Positions 1 to 8,173 of a stretch of 64,000 nucleotides of DNA are shown one piece after another. Under the pieces are notes generated by a model. The model had not been told where the DNA came from, searched no databases, and worked only from the letters and a program-made list of their open reading frames with translations. The DNA is from Pseudomonas tolaasii NCPPB 2192 (GTDB lineage Bacteria > Pseudomonadota > Gammaproteobacteria > Pseudomonadales > Pseudomonadaceae). The stretch lies in NCBI RefSeq assembly GCF_002813445.1, contig NZ_PHHD01000001.1:5022001-5086000 (forward strand), in the 5' to 3' direction. A program made the position numbers and the translations under genes. Within the stretch, counting starts at the first letter, position 1, and the number at the start of each line of letters is the position of its first letter.

Positions 1-2689
1 CACCCGCCATTGGCGCAACAAACTTGGCCTTCAAGACACCCAGGCCGCACAAGGCTTGGCGCAACGCCTGGAAAGCTCGCCGTTGCGTTGGTTGCAACCC
101 GCCTGGTGGCGACTGCGTGGCGAACTGCAGCGGCGCTACGACTTCAGCCAGCATGCCATTCGCCCCAGCTACCTCAGCGTGCTCGACAACCTGGCCCGTG
201 AACATACCGCCACTGCCGCGCTGCAGGCCGAGCAGCAACGCCTGCAAGCCCGTTACGGCACCCAGGATATCGGCCTGTTCGTGCAACACCTGCAAGCCCT
301 GCTGCAGCAACTTGGCACCTCACCGTTGCTGCGCCAATGGGTCGAAGGTCTGCGCGGCAACCCGGACGCACTGCCCGGCGTGCGTCGCGAAGCCAGCCTG
401 CGCCAGCCGGTTGCACGCCTGGCCGAGCAAGTCGCTCAGTGTTGTGTGTTCGAGCCGACACTGAGCCTGGGGCAGTTGGCCGAGTACCTGCGCGACCTGC
501 GTGAAGAACTCGACGAGTTGCCGGACACCCTGCCCCTGCTCAATGAACTTCATCACGCCGACCCCGCCTGTTTGCTGGCCGTGCAGCAGCACGCGCTGCC
601 CCAACGTGCGCTGGAAGGGCTGATCGCCCAGGAAAACCTCACTCGGCTGTATCGCGCCAACCCGCCACTGGCGCGCTTCGACGGCGTGGCCCTGAGCCTG
701 GCCGCTCATCAGGTCAGCGCGGCAGAAAGCAGCCTGCTCAAACACAACGCCCATGTTCTCAGCGCCACCCTGCATCAGCGCTTTCAGGAACACGTGAAGC
801 AATCGGCGATGTCGGTGACCCAACTGGACGCCCAGGCCCGGGAGTTCAAGAAAGCCTACGCCAAGGGCCGCCGCGAGCTGGAACATGAACTGGGCAAGAC
901 CATGCGTTATCGCTCCATCCGGGAAATGGCCAGTGGCGACAGCGGCCGGGTGATCAACGACCTCAAGCCCATCTGGCTGATGAGCCCGCTGTCGGTGTCG
1001 GACACCCTGCCACTGACCCCGGACCTGTTCGACGTCGTGATTTTCGACGAGGCCAGCCAGATCCCCAGCGAAGAAGCCGTACCGGCCCTGAGCCGCGCGC
1101 AGCAGGTCATCGTGGTGGGCGACGAGATGCAACTGCCGCCGACCAACTTCTTCTCCAGCGCAGGCGACCAGGAAGATAACGAACTGATTGCCATGGAAGA
1201 CGGCGAACAGATTGCGATCAACCTCGATGCCGACAGCCTGCTCAGCCAGGCTGCGCGCAACCTGCCCGCGACCCTGTTGGCCTGGCACTACCGCAGTCGC
1301 CATGAAGCGTTGATCAGCTTCTCCAATGCGGCGTTCTACGAAGGCCGCTTGATCACGATCCCAGACCGTCGGATCGAGCGCCCCGCGCCGGCTCAAGAGC
1401 CCCTGAACTCTGCAGATGCCCAGGCGGTGACACAAGGCGCCGACACGCTGCTCGACAGCCCGATCAGCTTTCTGAAAATGAGCGACGGCGTCTACCTGGC
1501 GCGCAGCAACCTGGCCGAAGCGCGCTACATCGCTCAACTGATACGTGAACTGCTGCAGCGTGAGACCGGGCTGAGCCTGGGCATCGTGGCGTTCTCCGAA
1601 GCCCAGCAGGGTGCCATCGAGCAGGCTCTCGAAGACCTGGCCGCCAGTGATTCGGCGTTTGCCACTCGCCTTGAGCGCGAATACGTGCGTGAAGATGCCG
1701 GGCAGTTCAACGGCCTGTTCGTGAAGAACCTGGAAAACGTCCAGGGGGATGAGCGCGACGTGATCATCCTCAGCATCTGCTATGCCCCAGGCCCGAACGG
1801 CAAAATGCTGATGAACTTCGGCCCGATCAACCAGCGTGGCGGGGAAAAACGCCTGAACGTGATCTTCAGTCGCGCGCGCAAGCGCATGGCGATCGTCTCC
1901 AGCATCGAAGCCGAAGCCATCACCAACACCCACAACGACGGCGCCGCCGCACTGCGCGCGTTCCTGCAATTCGCCCAGGCCAGCGCCGGTGGCGACGCGC
2001 CCCGCTCCCAGGGCATCCTCGCCAACCTCAACCCTGGCGCCAAGCAATCCTTTGCCGTCAGCCTGCCCAAAGACAGCCTGCGCAGCGCCCTGGCTGCCGA
2101 GTTGCGCAAGCGCGGGCATACGGTGCAGGAATACGTCGGCCGCTCGCAGTTCCGCTGCGACCTGGCGATCAGCGATGCCAGCGGCGACTACTTCAACCTC
2201 GGCATCTTGCTGGACGGTGACGCCGCCATCGCCACGGACGTGCGTGAGCGCTATATCTTCCGTCCGACGGTGCTGCGCAGCTTCGGCTGGAAAATCATCG
2301 ACGTGCTCAGCCATGACTGGCTGCGCGCACCGCAAGATGTGCTCAATCGCATCGAAGCGCTGCTAAGGGGTGAGGAAACCGCCGTGCTGCCAGAGCCCGA
2401 GCCGGCAGTGGAGCCGGAACCGGTTGAAGACGCACCGCCGCCAACGTCCGAAGCAACGCTTGCGATGCGCGAGTTCACGTTTGGTGAAGGCAACTCCAAC
2501 AAGTTCTGGCGAATCGCGGTCACCGACGCGGAGGTGGTGGTGAACTTCGGCCGCATCGGTACCAAAGGCCAGACCCTGATCAAGGCCCTGGAAAGCCCCG
2601 AACGGGCTGCGCGTGAAGCGGAAAAACTGATCGCGGAGAAAGTTCGCAAGGGGTATCAAGAACAAACGGGGCAACGCCAAGCCGATTGA
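1..2689 (+). CDS. SF1 (Upf1/COG1112-like) helicase with Vsr-like nuclease and WGR domains, 5'-truncated
   Basis: The frame is open to the left edge, so the start and the Walker A region lie outside the window; about 895 residues are visible. A Walker B motif FDEASQIPSEEA is encoded near nt 1043-1078, followed by GDEMQLPP (motif III), WHYRSRHE (motif IV region) near nt 1285, and NVQGDERDVI plus NVIFSRARKRM (motifs V and VI) near nt 1737-1890. This order is typical of superfamily 1 Upf1/Dna2-like helicases. A domain resembling the MTES_1575/Vsr-type endonuclease fold follows (nt about 2085-2360: RCDLAI, then LGILLDG, then FGWKIIDVLSHDW). In relatives the second motif usually reads IECDG, so the acidic residue before the DG looks lost. 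After an acidic Pro-rich linker comes a C-terminal WGR domain (nt about 2465-2680, NFGRIGTKGQT). A role in nucleic-acid processing or phage defence is inference. Confidence 0.85.
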   Translation, partial: TRHWRNKLGLQDTQAAQGLAQRLESSPLRWLQPAWWRLRGELQRRYDFSQHAIRPSYLSVLDNLAREHTATAALQAEQQRLQARYGTQDIGLFVQHLQALLQQLGTSPLLRQWVEGLRGNPDALPGVRREASLRQPVARLAEQVAQCCVFEPTLSLGQLAEYLRDLREELDELPDTLPLLNELHHADPACLLAVQQHALPQRALEGLIAQENLTRLYRANPPLARFDGVALSLAAHQVSAAESSLLKHNAHVLSATLHQRFQEHVKQSAMSVTQLDAQAREFKKAYAKGRRELEHELGKTMRYRSIREMASGDSGRVINDLKPIWLMSPLSVSDTLPLTPDLFDVVIFDEASQIPSEEAVPALSRAQQVIVVGDEMQLPPTNFFSSAGDQEDNELIAMEDGEQIAINLDADSLLSQAARNLPATLLAWHYRSRHEALISFSNAAFYEGRLITIPDRRIERPAPAQEPLNSADAQAVTQGADTLLDSPISFLKMSDGVYLARSNLAEARYIAQLIRELLQRETGLSLGIVAFSEAQQGAIEQALEDLAASDSAFATRLEREYVREDAGQFNGLFVKNLENVQGDERDVIILSICYAPGPNGKMLMNFGPINQRGGEKRLNVIFSRARKRMAIVSSIEAEAITNTHNDGAAALRAFLQFAQASAGGDAPRSQGILANLNPGAKQSFAVSLPKDSLRSALAAELRKRGHTVQEYVGRSQFRCDLAISDASGDYFNLGILLDGDAAIATDVRERYIFRPTVLRSFGWKIIDVLSHDWLRAPQDVLNRIEALLRGEETAVLPEPEPAVEPEPVEDAPPPTSEATLAMREFTFGEGNSNKFWRIAVTDAEVVVNFGRIGTKGQTLIKALESPERAAREAEKLIAEKVRKGYQEQTGQRQAD

Positions 2690-2706
2690 GTAGGCTGCGC
2701 CCGCTT

Positions 2707-2743
2707 GCCTGCCCTGATGCCAACAACCATCAGGGCAGGCGTT
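2707..2743 (+). terminator. Hairpin terminator after the helicase gene
   Basis: A perfect 13-bp stem (2707-2719 with 2728-2740, GCCTGCCCTGATG and its complement) has an 8-nt loop and is followed by GTTTGATT. It lies between the convergent helicase and monooxygenase genes and probably ends the rightward transcript. The T-tract is short. Confidence 0.6.
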
Positions 2744-2747
2744 TGAT

Positions 2748-4076
2748 TCATCGCCCTTGCCGCTCAAACTTCGGAATATCCAACCCCAGACTCTCGCGCA
2801 ACGTGGTGCCTTCATAGCGCGTGCGGTACACGCCACGCTCTTGCAACAACGGAATGACTTCCTGGGTAAACCGCTTGAACTGGCTCGGATGCCCGATGTA
2901 GATATTGAAGCCGTCCACCGCCCGCGCCTCGAACCAATCGGCCATTTTCTGTGCCACCGTGTCGGCCGTACCGACAAATGCCCCCGGCCTTAACTGGCGT
3001 CCAAACTCCACCGCTTGGCGCAAAGTAAATCCTTTGTCCCGCGCCTGATCGGCAATGCGCTTGGCATTGGTGAAAAAGCTGCTGCGCGCGGCTTCCAGGC
3101 TCTGCTGCGGAAACGGCGCGTCGAGGTCGTACTGGCTGAAATCATGCCAACCGAAATTGCGCCCGAATTCCTTCAGCGCCAGCTCAAAACTATGGTCGGC
3201 CTGGTGGTAATGCTGCTCGATTTCGCGGGCGTGCTCGTCGGTGTCGCCCACGTAGATTTCCGCACCGGGCATCACCAGCAGTTGCTCCGGGTTGCGGCCA
3301 TGTTGCGCGGCCCTGCCCTTTATATCGCGGTAGAACGCCTGGCCCTGCTCGATGCTCGCCGCGTGGGTGAAGATGACGTCTGCGGTGGCGGCGCCCAGGT
3401 CACGGCCTTGCTCCGAGTCACCGGCCTGGAAGATCACTGGCTGGCCCTGGGGCGAGCGCTGGATATTCAGCGGGCCGACCACCGAAAAATGCTCGCCCTT
3501 GTGATTCAGGCTGTGCAGCTTGCTCGGGTCAAGAAACTCGCCCGTGGCGCGGTCGCGCACGAAGGCGTCATCCTCGTAGGAATGCCACAGCCCTTGCACC
3601 ACCTCGACGTGCTCGGCTGCGCGGCCATAGCGAGTGTCGTAGTCGTAATGCTCATCGCGGCTGTAATTGCCGGCCGTGCCGGCGTCGCCGCTGGTGACCA
3701 CGTTCCAGCCGGCGCGGCCCTTGCTGATCAGGTCGAGTGAGGCCAGGCGGCGGGCTACGTTGTAAGGCGAGTTGTAGGAAGTGGTCAGCGTGCCGACCAG
3801 CCCCAGATGCCGCGTGCTCACGGCCAGCGCCGAGAGCAGCGTCAACGGCTCCAGCCGGTTCAGATAGTGGGAAGGCGAACCCGGCGTGATGAACTGGCTG
3901 TCGACGATAAATATCAGGTCGAACAGCGCCGCTTCGGCCTGGCGTGCAATGTCGATGTACCAGTCCACATTGACGCTGGCGTCGGCCGGCAATTCAGGGT
4001 CGAGCCACAGGTTATGGCGACCCGGGCCGCCGCAGCCCATGGTCAGGGCGCCGAGTTTGAGCTGTCTTTGGGTCAT
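2748..4076 (-). CDS. LLM-class flavin-dependent monooxygenase (NtaA/SnaA/DszA family)
   Basis: The 442-residue protein has the family length and landmarks of FMN-dependent two-component monooxygenases acting on nitrilotriacetate or organosulfur compounds. Its N-terminus reads LGALTMGCGGPGRHNLWLDP. NVVTSGDAGTAGNYSRDEHY lies in the middle, followed by PVIFQAGDSEQGRDLGA and, near the C-terminus, a PGAFVGTADTVAQKMADW segment. These enzymes use FMNH2 supplied by a separate reductase to oxidise and cleave C-S or C-N bonds in the cytoplasm. The gene lies 23 bp downstream of, and probably in one operon with, a sulfonate-type binding protein, which favours a role in scavenging sulfur from organic compounds. 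The true substrate cannot be read from sequence. No flavin reductase is visible nearby. Confidence 0.88.
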   Translation of the reverse strand: MTQRQLKLGALTMGCGGPGRHNLWLDPELPADASVNVDWYIDIARQAEAALFDLIFIVDSQFITPGSPSHYLNRLEPLTLLSALAVSTRHLGLVGTLTTSYNSPYNVARRLASLDLISKGRAGWNVVTSGDAGTAGNYSRDEHYDYDTRYGRAAEHVEVVQGLWHSYEDDAFVRDRATGEFLDPSKLHSLNHKGEHFSVVGPLNIQRSPQGQPVIFQAGDSEQGRDLGAATADVIFTHAASIEQGQAFYRDIKGRAAQHGRNPEQLLVMPGAEIYVGDTDEHAREIEQHYHQADHSFELALKEFGRNFGWHDFSQYDLDAPFPQQSLEAARSSFFTNAKRIADQARDKGFTLRQAVEFGRQLRPGAFVGTADTVAQKMADWFEARAVDGFNIYIGHPSQFKRFTQEVIPLLQERGVYRTRYEGTTLRESLGLDIPKFERQGR

Positions 4077-4099
4077 GTCTATAGGGTTCCTTGGCGCGT

Positions 4100-5056
4100 T
4101 CAGGGCTGGTTTTTGGCGACGGCAGGTTGCAAGGACGCCGCGAATGAAGGATCAAACAGCGTGGCGGCGCGGTAAGACTTGACCAGCCCCTGGCTGGCGA
4201 AAAAGTCCACGGTCTTCTGCGCCTCCAGCGGCGATTGGTCCGTCACCGGCTCAACCGTGGCGCGCGCCCGGGCAAACCAGGCGCGGGCGATACCGGCGTC
4301 GGCGCGGGTGCGTTTGGCCCACGCATCGGCGTAGGCATCCGTGTTGGCCGGGCTTTGGCGTGTCCAGTCACGGGCTTTTTTCAGGCGCTGGAGGAAGTCG
4401 CTGATCTGCGCGCGCTTGGTCTCGACCGCTGTATTGCTGGCCGCCACGAAGCTCTGGGCCGGGATCAGCCCTTCAGCTGTCGCCAGCACGCGTGCGCCCT
4501 GGCGTTCCTGTTGCGTCACGTAAGGTTCCCAAGTGGCGATTACGTCAACCGAGCCGCCTTCCAATGCATGGGAAGCGTCAAGCGCGCTGAGGTAACGCAG
4601 CTCCAGCGAATCCTTGGGGACGCCGGCTTTATCCAGCGCAGTGAGCAGCAATTGCTGGCTCCACGAGCCCTTCCAGATGGCGGCACGTTTGCCCTTCAGG
4701 TCTGCAAGGCTGTGAATAGGCGAGTCTTTGCTGACCAGAATCGCCACGCCCTCAAGGTTTTGCCGGCTGATGGCAATCACCTTGATCGGCGCGCCCAATG
4801 CGCCGAGAAACAGCACCGGCGCATCGCCGAGCAGGCCGATATCCAGGCTGTTGACGTTGAGTGCCTCAGCCACCGGGGAGCCGGCAGTGAATTGCTTCCA
4901 TTCCAGCGTGTAGGGCAGATCGTTCAATACGCCGGCAGCTTCCATCACGGCCTGGGCGTTATAGCTTTGGTCGCCCACCACCAGGGTTTGCGCGTGCACG
5001 GCCAGGCTCAGCACGGTGGCGGCCACACCGGCCGCCAGTTTTGTCAGGTAACGCAC
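4100..5056 (-). CDS. Aliphatic sulfonate-type ABC transporter substrate-binding protein (SsuA/TauA-like)
   Basis: This is a 318-residue periplasmic binding protein of the NMT1/SsuA type. I choose a GTG start at 5056 because it is preceded by GGAG at a 6-nt spacing and gives a clean signal peptide (RYLTKLAAGVAATVLSLAVH, cleavage near AQT). A longer frame to 5116 adds 20 residues without signal character. Family features include LVVGDQSYNAQAVMEAAG, GDAPVLFLGALGAP, LKGKRAAIWKGSWSQQLL and DVIATWEPYVT. It would deliver sulfonates or similar anions to an inner-membrane ABC transporter, but no permease or ATPase gene is present here. The neighbouring flavin monooxygenase gene is downstream on the same strand. 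Confidence 0.88.
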   Translation of the reverse strand: MRYLTKLAAGVAATVLSLAVHAQTLVVGDQSYNAQAVMEAAGVLNDLPYTLEWKQFTAGSPVAEALNVNSLDIGLLGDAPVLFLGALGAPIKVIAISRQNLEGVAILVSKDSPIHSLADLKGKRAAIWKGSWSQQLLLTALDKAGVPKDSLELRYLSALDASHALEGGSVDVIATWEPYVTQQERQGARVLATAEGLIPAQSFVAASNTAVETKRAQISDFLQRLKKARDWTRQSPANTDAYADAWAKRTRADAGIARAWFARARATVEPVTDQSPLEAQKTVDFFASQGLVKSYRAATLFDPSFAASLQPAVAKNQP

Positions 5057-5372
5057 GTTCGTCTCCAGATGCCTTCTCAAGCATTGCAAGTCGATCCGCA
5101 CGCGCGGTCTCGGCATTTTCTCAGGTTGGCCACGATGAAGGCCGAGCTGTCACAAGTAAAATACCTAAAATGCATATCGTAATTCTTCAATAATGCGCGC
5201 CATGCATTTTTACTGACTGACCGTCCTATTCCGGCACCACGGCGTACATTGCGCGCTTGCAAGCACCACCTACACTGATTTGAACCCCGCCGCCAAAGCG
5301 GCCCGGGCGTTGGCACCCGCGCGTATGGCTCCACACGAAATGCCGTTAACCCGCTGATGAATCAGGGGCAAT
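5057..5372. other. Divergent intergenic region (316 bp) between sulfur operon and RND operon
   Basis: The space separates the leftward sulfonate-type operon from the rightward efflux operon and must hold both promoters. The part near 5150-5215 is clearly AT-richer than its surroundings and contains a 9-bp inverted repeat annotated separately. No gene-like frame is seen. Confidence 0.6.
5167..5210. promoter_or_regulatory. Inverted repeat AAAATGCAT-N26-ATGCATTTT, candidate operator or promoter element
   Basis: AAAATGCAT at 5167-5175 and its exact complement ATGCATTTT at 5202-5210 flank 26 bp of AT-rich DNA. They lie about 110 bp upstream of the binding-protein start. The symmetry suits a dimeric activator or repressor. 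The regulator is unknown; a sulfur-starvation LysR regulator (CysB or SfnR-like circuits) is a guess from context. Confidence 0.35.
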
Positions 5373-6971
5373 ATGAAAGAGCAGTCTCGCCAGCGTGCTT
5401 CAACGCCCGATCGGGTGGTCCACACCCCTACCCCTCTTCGAGCGCTTGCGCGCCTGGGCTGGCTGTACATCGCGCTGGCCGGGTGCACCGTGGGGCCGGA
5501 TTTTGTGCGCCCAGACGCGCCGACGCATACCGATTACACAAAAGAAAGCCTGACCAAAACTGCCAGCGCCGATATTCCCGCCGGCGGCGCGGCACAACGC
5601 CTGGTGGCCGGCATGGACATTCCGGGGCAATGGTGGACGCTGTTCCGCTCGCCCCCACTGAACGCGCTGGTCGAAGAGGCCTTGCGCGCCAACCCCGACG
5701 TCACCGCCGCTCAAGCCGCATTGCGTCAGGCCAATGAGCTGGTTTACGCCGATCAGGCTTCGTTGTTCCCGTCGGTGAACGCCAATGCTTCGAAAACCCG
5801 CGAGAAAATATCCGGGGCGCAGACCGGCCTGCCGTCATCGCCGATTCTCACCGTCAGTTCCGCATCACTGAGCGTTTCGTACGCCCCGGACGTGTTCGGT
5901 GGCACGCGCCGGCAGATCGAATCCTCCACGCAACAAGCCGAGTACGAACGGTTTCAACTGGAGGCGACTTACCTCACCCTGACCGCCAACGTGGTCAACA
6001 CCGCGATCAGCCTGGCCTCCGTGCGCGATCAAATCGCCGCCACCGAGGAAATCATCCGCCTGCAGAGCGGCCAGCTCGATTTGCTGCAAGCGCAGCGGCG
6101 GTTGGGCGCCATCGCCGACACCGACGTGCTGACCCAGCAGACCGCACTGGCGCAAACCCGTGCCAGCCTGCCGCCGCTGCAAAAACAGCTGGCGCAGACC
6201 CGCAACCAATTGATGGCCTACCTGGGGCGCTTTCCCAATCAGGACCGGGGCGAAGCGTTCAGTCTGGCGTCCCTGCACCTGCCGGAAGAACTGCCGGTCA
6301 GCCTGCCTTCCGCGTTGGTCGGGCAGCGGCCGGATGTGCGTTCGGCGCAAGCCCAATTGCACCAGGCGAGCGCCAATATAGGTGTGGCGGTCGCCAATCA
6401 GTTGCCTCAGTTCAGCATTACCGGGTCACTGGGTTCCACGGCGTTAAGCGGCACCCGCCTGTTTTCTGCCGGCACCGGGGTTTGGAGCCTCGCCGGGGCC
6501 ATCGCACAGCCGATTTTTGACGCCGGCGCCTTGGAGCATCGCAAACGTGCGGCCGTGGCGGCCTACGACCAATCGGCGGCGCTGTATCGCGGCACGGTGA
6601 TCACGGCGTTTCAGGACGTCGCCAACGCGCTGCGAGCGCTGCAAGCCGATGCCGATGCGCTCAACCAGCAAGTCGTGGCCGAGCGCTCGGCGCAAGCCAG
6701 CCTGGACCTGGTGCAGGCGCAGTTCAAGCTCGGGGCCGTGGCGTACATCAACCTGCTCACCGCCCAGCAAACCTACCAGAACACCGTGGTCACGCGGGTC
6801 AGGGCGCAGGCCGCGCGCTACAGCGACACCACGGCGCTGTTCCAGGCCTTGGGTGGCGGCTGGTGGAACCGCGCGGACGTAGACCCCGCCACCAGAGGTG
6901 CGCCGGACCGCTTCGGCTTGCCGTCGTGGCAAGAAATCATGCCGCCCAAACAGGCGACGCGACTGAACTGA
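5373..6971 (+). CDS. RND efflux outer-membrane lipoprotein, NodT family
   Basis: A 532-residue TolC-like outer-membrane channel. A signal sequence ends in a lipobox (residues about 33-38, ALAGC), followed by TVGPDFVRPDAP, the standard opening of NodT/OprM-type lipoproteins. Two internally similar OEP repeats are visible, with LVEEALRANPDVTAAQAALRQ in the first and LVGQRPDVRSAQAQLHQA in the second. The start at 5373 has AGGGG just upstream. It is the first gene of an efflux operon; the adaptor starts 23 bp after its stop. It forms the exit duct through the outer membrane. Confidence 0.93.
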   Translation: MKEQSRQRASTPDRVVHTPTPLRALARLGWLYIALAGCTVGPDFVRPDAPTHTDYTKESLTKTASADIPAGGAAQRLVAGMDIPGQWWTLFRSPPLNALVEEALRANPDVTAAQAALRQANELVYADQASLFPSVNANASKTREKISGAQTGLPSSPILTVSSASLSVSYAPDVFGGTRRQIESSTQQAEYERFQLEATYLTLTANVVNTAISLASVRDQIAATEEIIRLQSGQLDLLQAQRRLGAIADTDVLTQQTALAQTRASLPPLQKQLAQTRNQLMAYLGRFPNQDRGEAFSLASLHLPEELPVSLPSALVGQRPDVRSAQAQLHQASANIGVAVANQLPQFSITGSLGSTALSGTRLFSAGTGVWSLAGAIAQPIFDAGALEHRKRAAVAAYDQSAALYRGTVITAFQDVANALRALQADADALNQQVVAERSAQASLDLVQAQFKLGAVAYINLLTAQQTYQNTVVTRVRAQAARYSDTTALFQALGGGWWNRADVDPATRGAPDRFGLPSWQEIMPPKQATRLN

Positions 6972-6994
6972 CCCATTGAAACAGCGAGAACAGC

Positions 6995-8164
6995 ATGGCT
7001 GACGTCAAGACTGAACAGAGTGCTCCGCGCAAGCGCCGGCTGTGGCGGCCCATGCTCATCATGGTCGTGGTGGTGCTGGTGATCGTTGCGATCATCGCCG
7101 GGGTTAAGTTCGTGCAGATTTCGGCGCTGATCGCCCAATCAAAAATGCCGCTGCCTGCTGCCGTGGTCACGGCCTTGCACGTGCCGTATGCGGATTGGCA
7201 GCCCAATGTCTCCGCGGTGGGGTCGATGAAAGCGGTCAGGGGCGTGGACGTGACCACGGAAGTGGGCGGCATCGTGCGCACGATCGGGTTCAAGCCCGGG
7301 CAGGAAGTGGCCGCCCAGGCGCTCCTCGTGCAACTGAATGCCGACTCGGACATCGCCCAACTGCATTCGCTGGAAGCCACGGCAGACCTGGCCGCCATTG
7401 TGCTCAAGCGTGACAAGGCACAGTTTGCGGTCAATGCCGTGTCCCAGGCACAGGTCGATACCGACACCGCCGACCTCAAGGCCAAACTCGCCGCCGCCGA
7501 GCAGCAACGCGCGCTGGTGGAGAAAAAATCGATTCGCGCGCCATTTGCCGGGCGCATCGGCATTACCGGCGTCAACCCGGGCCAATACCTCAACCCCGGC
7601 GACAAAATCGCCACCTTGCAAACCTTCGACCCGATCTACATCGACTTCAGCGTGCCGCAAACCCAACTGGAAGCCATCGCCATCGGCCAGACCGTCGCGG
7701 TGACAGCTGACGGCCTGTCCCATCAAACCTTCAAGGGCCGCATCAGCACCGTCGATACCCAGTTCGACGCCACCACGCGCAACGTCACCGTCGAAGCCAC
7801 CGTCGAAAACCCCAAGCAAACCCTGGTGCCCGGCATGTTTGCCCGCGCGGTGGTGAGTGCCGGCAGCCCGCAACGCTACCTCACGGTTCCGCAAACGGCG
7901 GTCACCTACAACCCCTACGGCACCACGGTGTTTATCGCCACATCGAGCAAAAACGACAAGGGCGAGGAAGTGCTCACGGCGCAGCAGACCTTCATCAAGA
8001 CCGGCCCTACCCGTGGCGACCAGGTGGCCATTGTTGACGGCGTGAAAGAAGGCGACCTGTTGATTACCAGCGGCCAGATGAAGCTCAAAAATGGCTCGCC
8101 GGTGAAAATCGACAACAGCGCCGCGCCGCTGAACGACCCCGCCCCGACGCCGCAAGAACATTAA
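6995..8164 (+). CDS. RND efflux periplasmic adaptor (membrane fusion protein)
   Basis: A 389-residue HlyD/MexA-type adaptor. One N-terminal membrane segment (residues about 10-31, rich in V/I/L) anchors it. A lipoyl-like half-motif follows (VGGIVRTIGFKPGQEV), then a short alpha-hairpin, the second lipoyl half (KKSIRAPFAGRIGI) and a beta-barrel domain (FDPIYIDFSVPQTQL). It links the inner-membrane pump to the outer-membrane channel. It lies between the OMF gene (23-bp gap) and the pump gene (9-bp gap), so it is co-transcribed. Confidence 0.93.
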   Translation: MADVKTEQSAPRKRRLWRPMLIMVVVVLVIVAIIAGVKFVQISALIAQSKMPLPAAVVTALHVPYADWQPNVSAVGSMKAVRGVDVTTEVGGIVRTIGFKPGQEVAAQALLVQLNADSDIAQLHSLEATADLAAIVLKRDKAQFAVNAVSQAQVDTDTADLKAKLAAAEQQRALVEKKSIRAPFAGRIGITGVNPGQYLNPGDKIATLQTFDPIYIDFSVPQTQLEAIAIGQTVAVTADGLSHQTFKGRISTVDTQFDATTRNVTVEATVENPKQTLVPGMFARAVVSAGSPQRYLTVPQTAVTYNPYGTTVFIATSSKNDKGEEVLTAQQTFIKTGPTRGDQVAIVDGVKEGDLLITSGQMKLKNGSPVKIDNSAAPLNDPAPTPQEH

Positions 8165-8173
8165 GGGTGGCCC

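Noticed and set aside
320..2335. Long minus-strand frame (671 codons) opposite the helicase gene
   Set aside because: It is the codon-complement shadow of a GC-rich gene; the translation has no recognisable domain and is His/Gln/Val-rich in the typical shadow manner.
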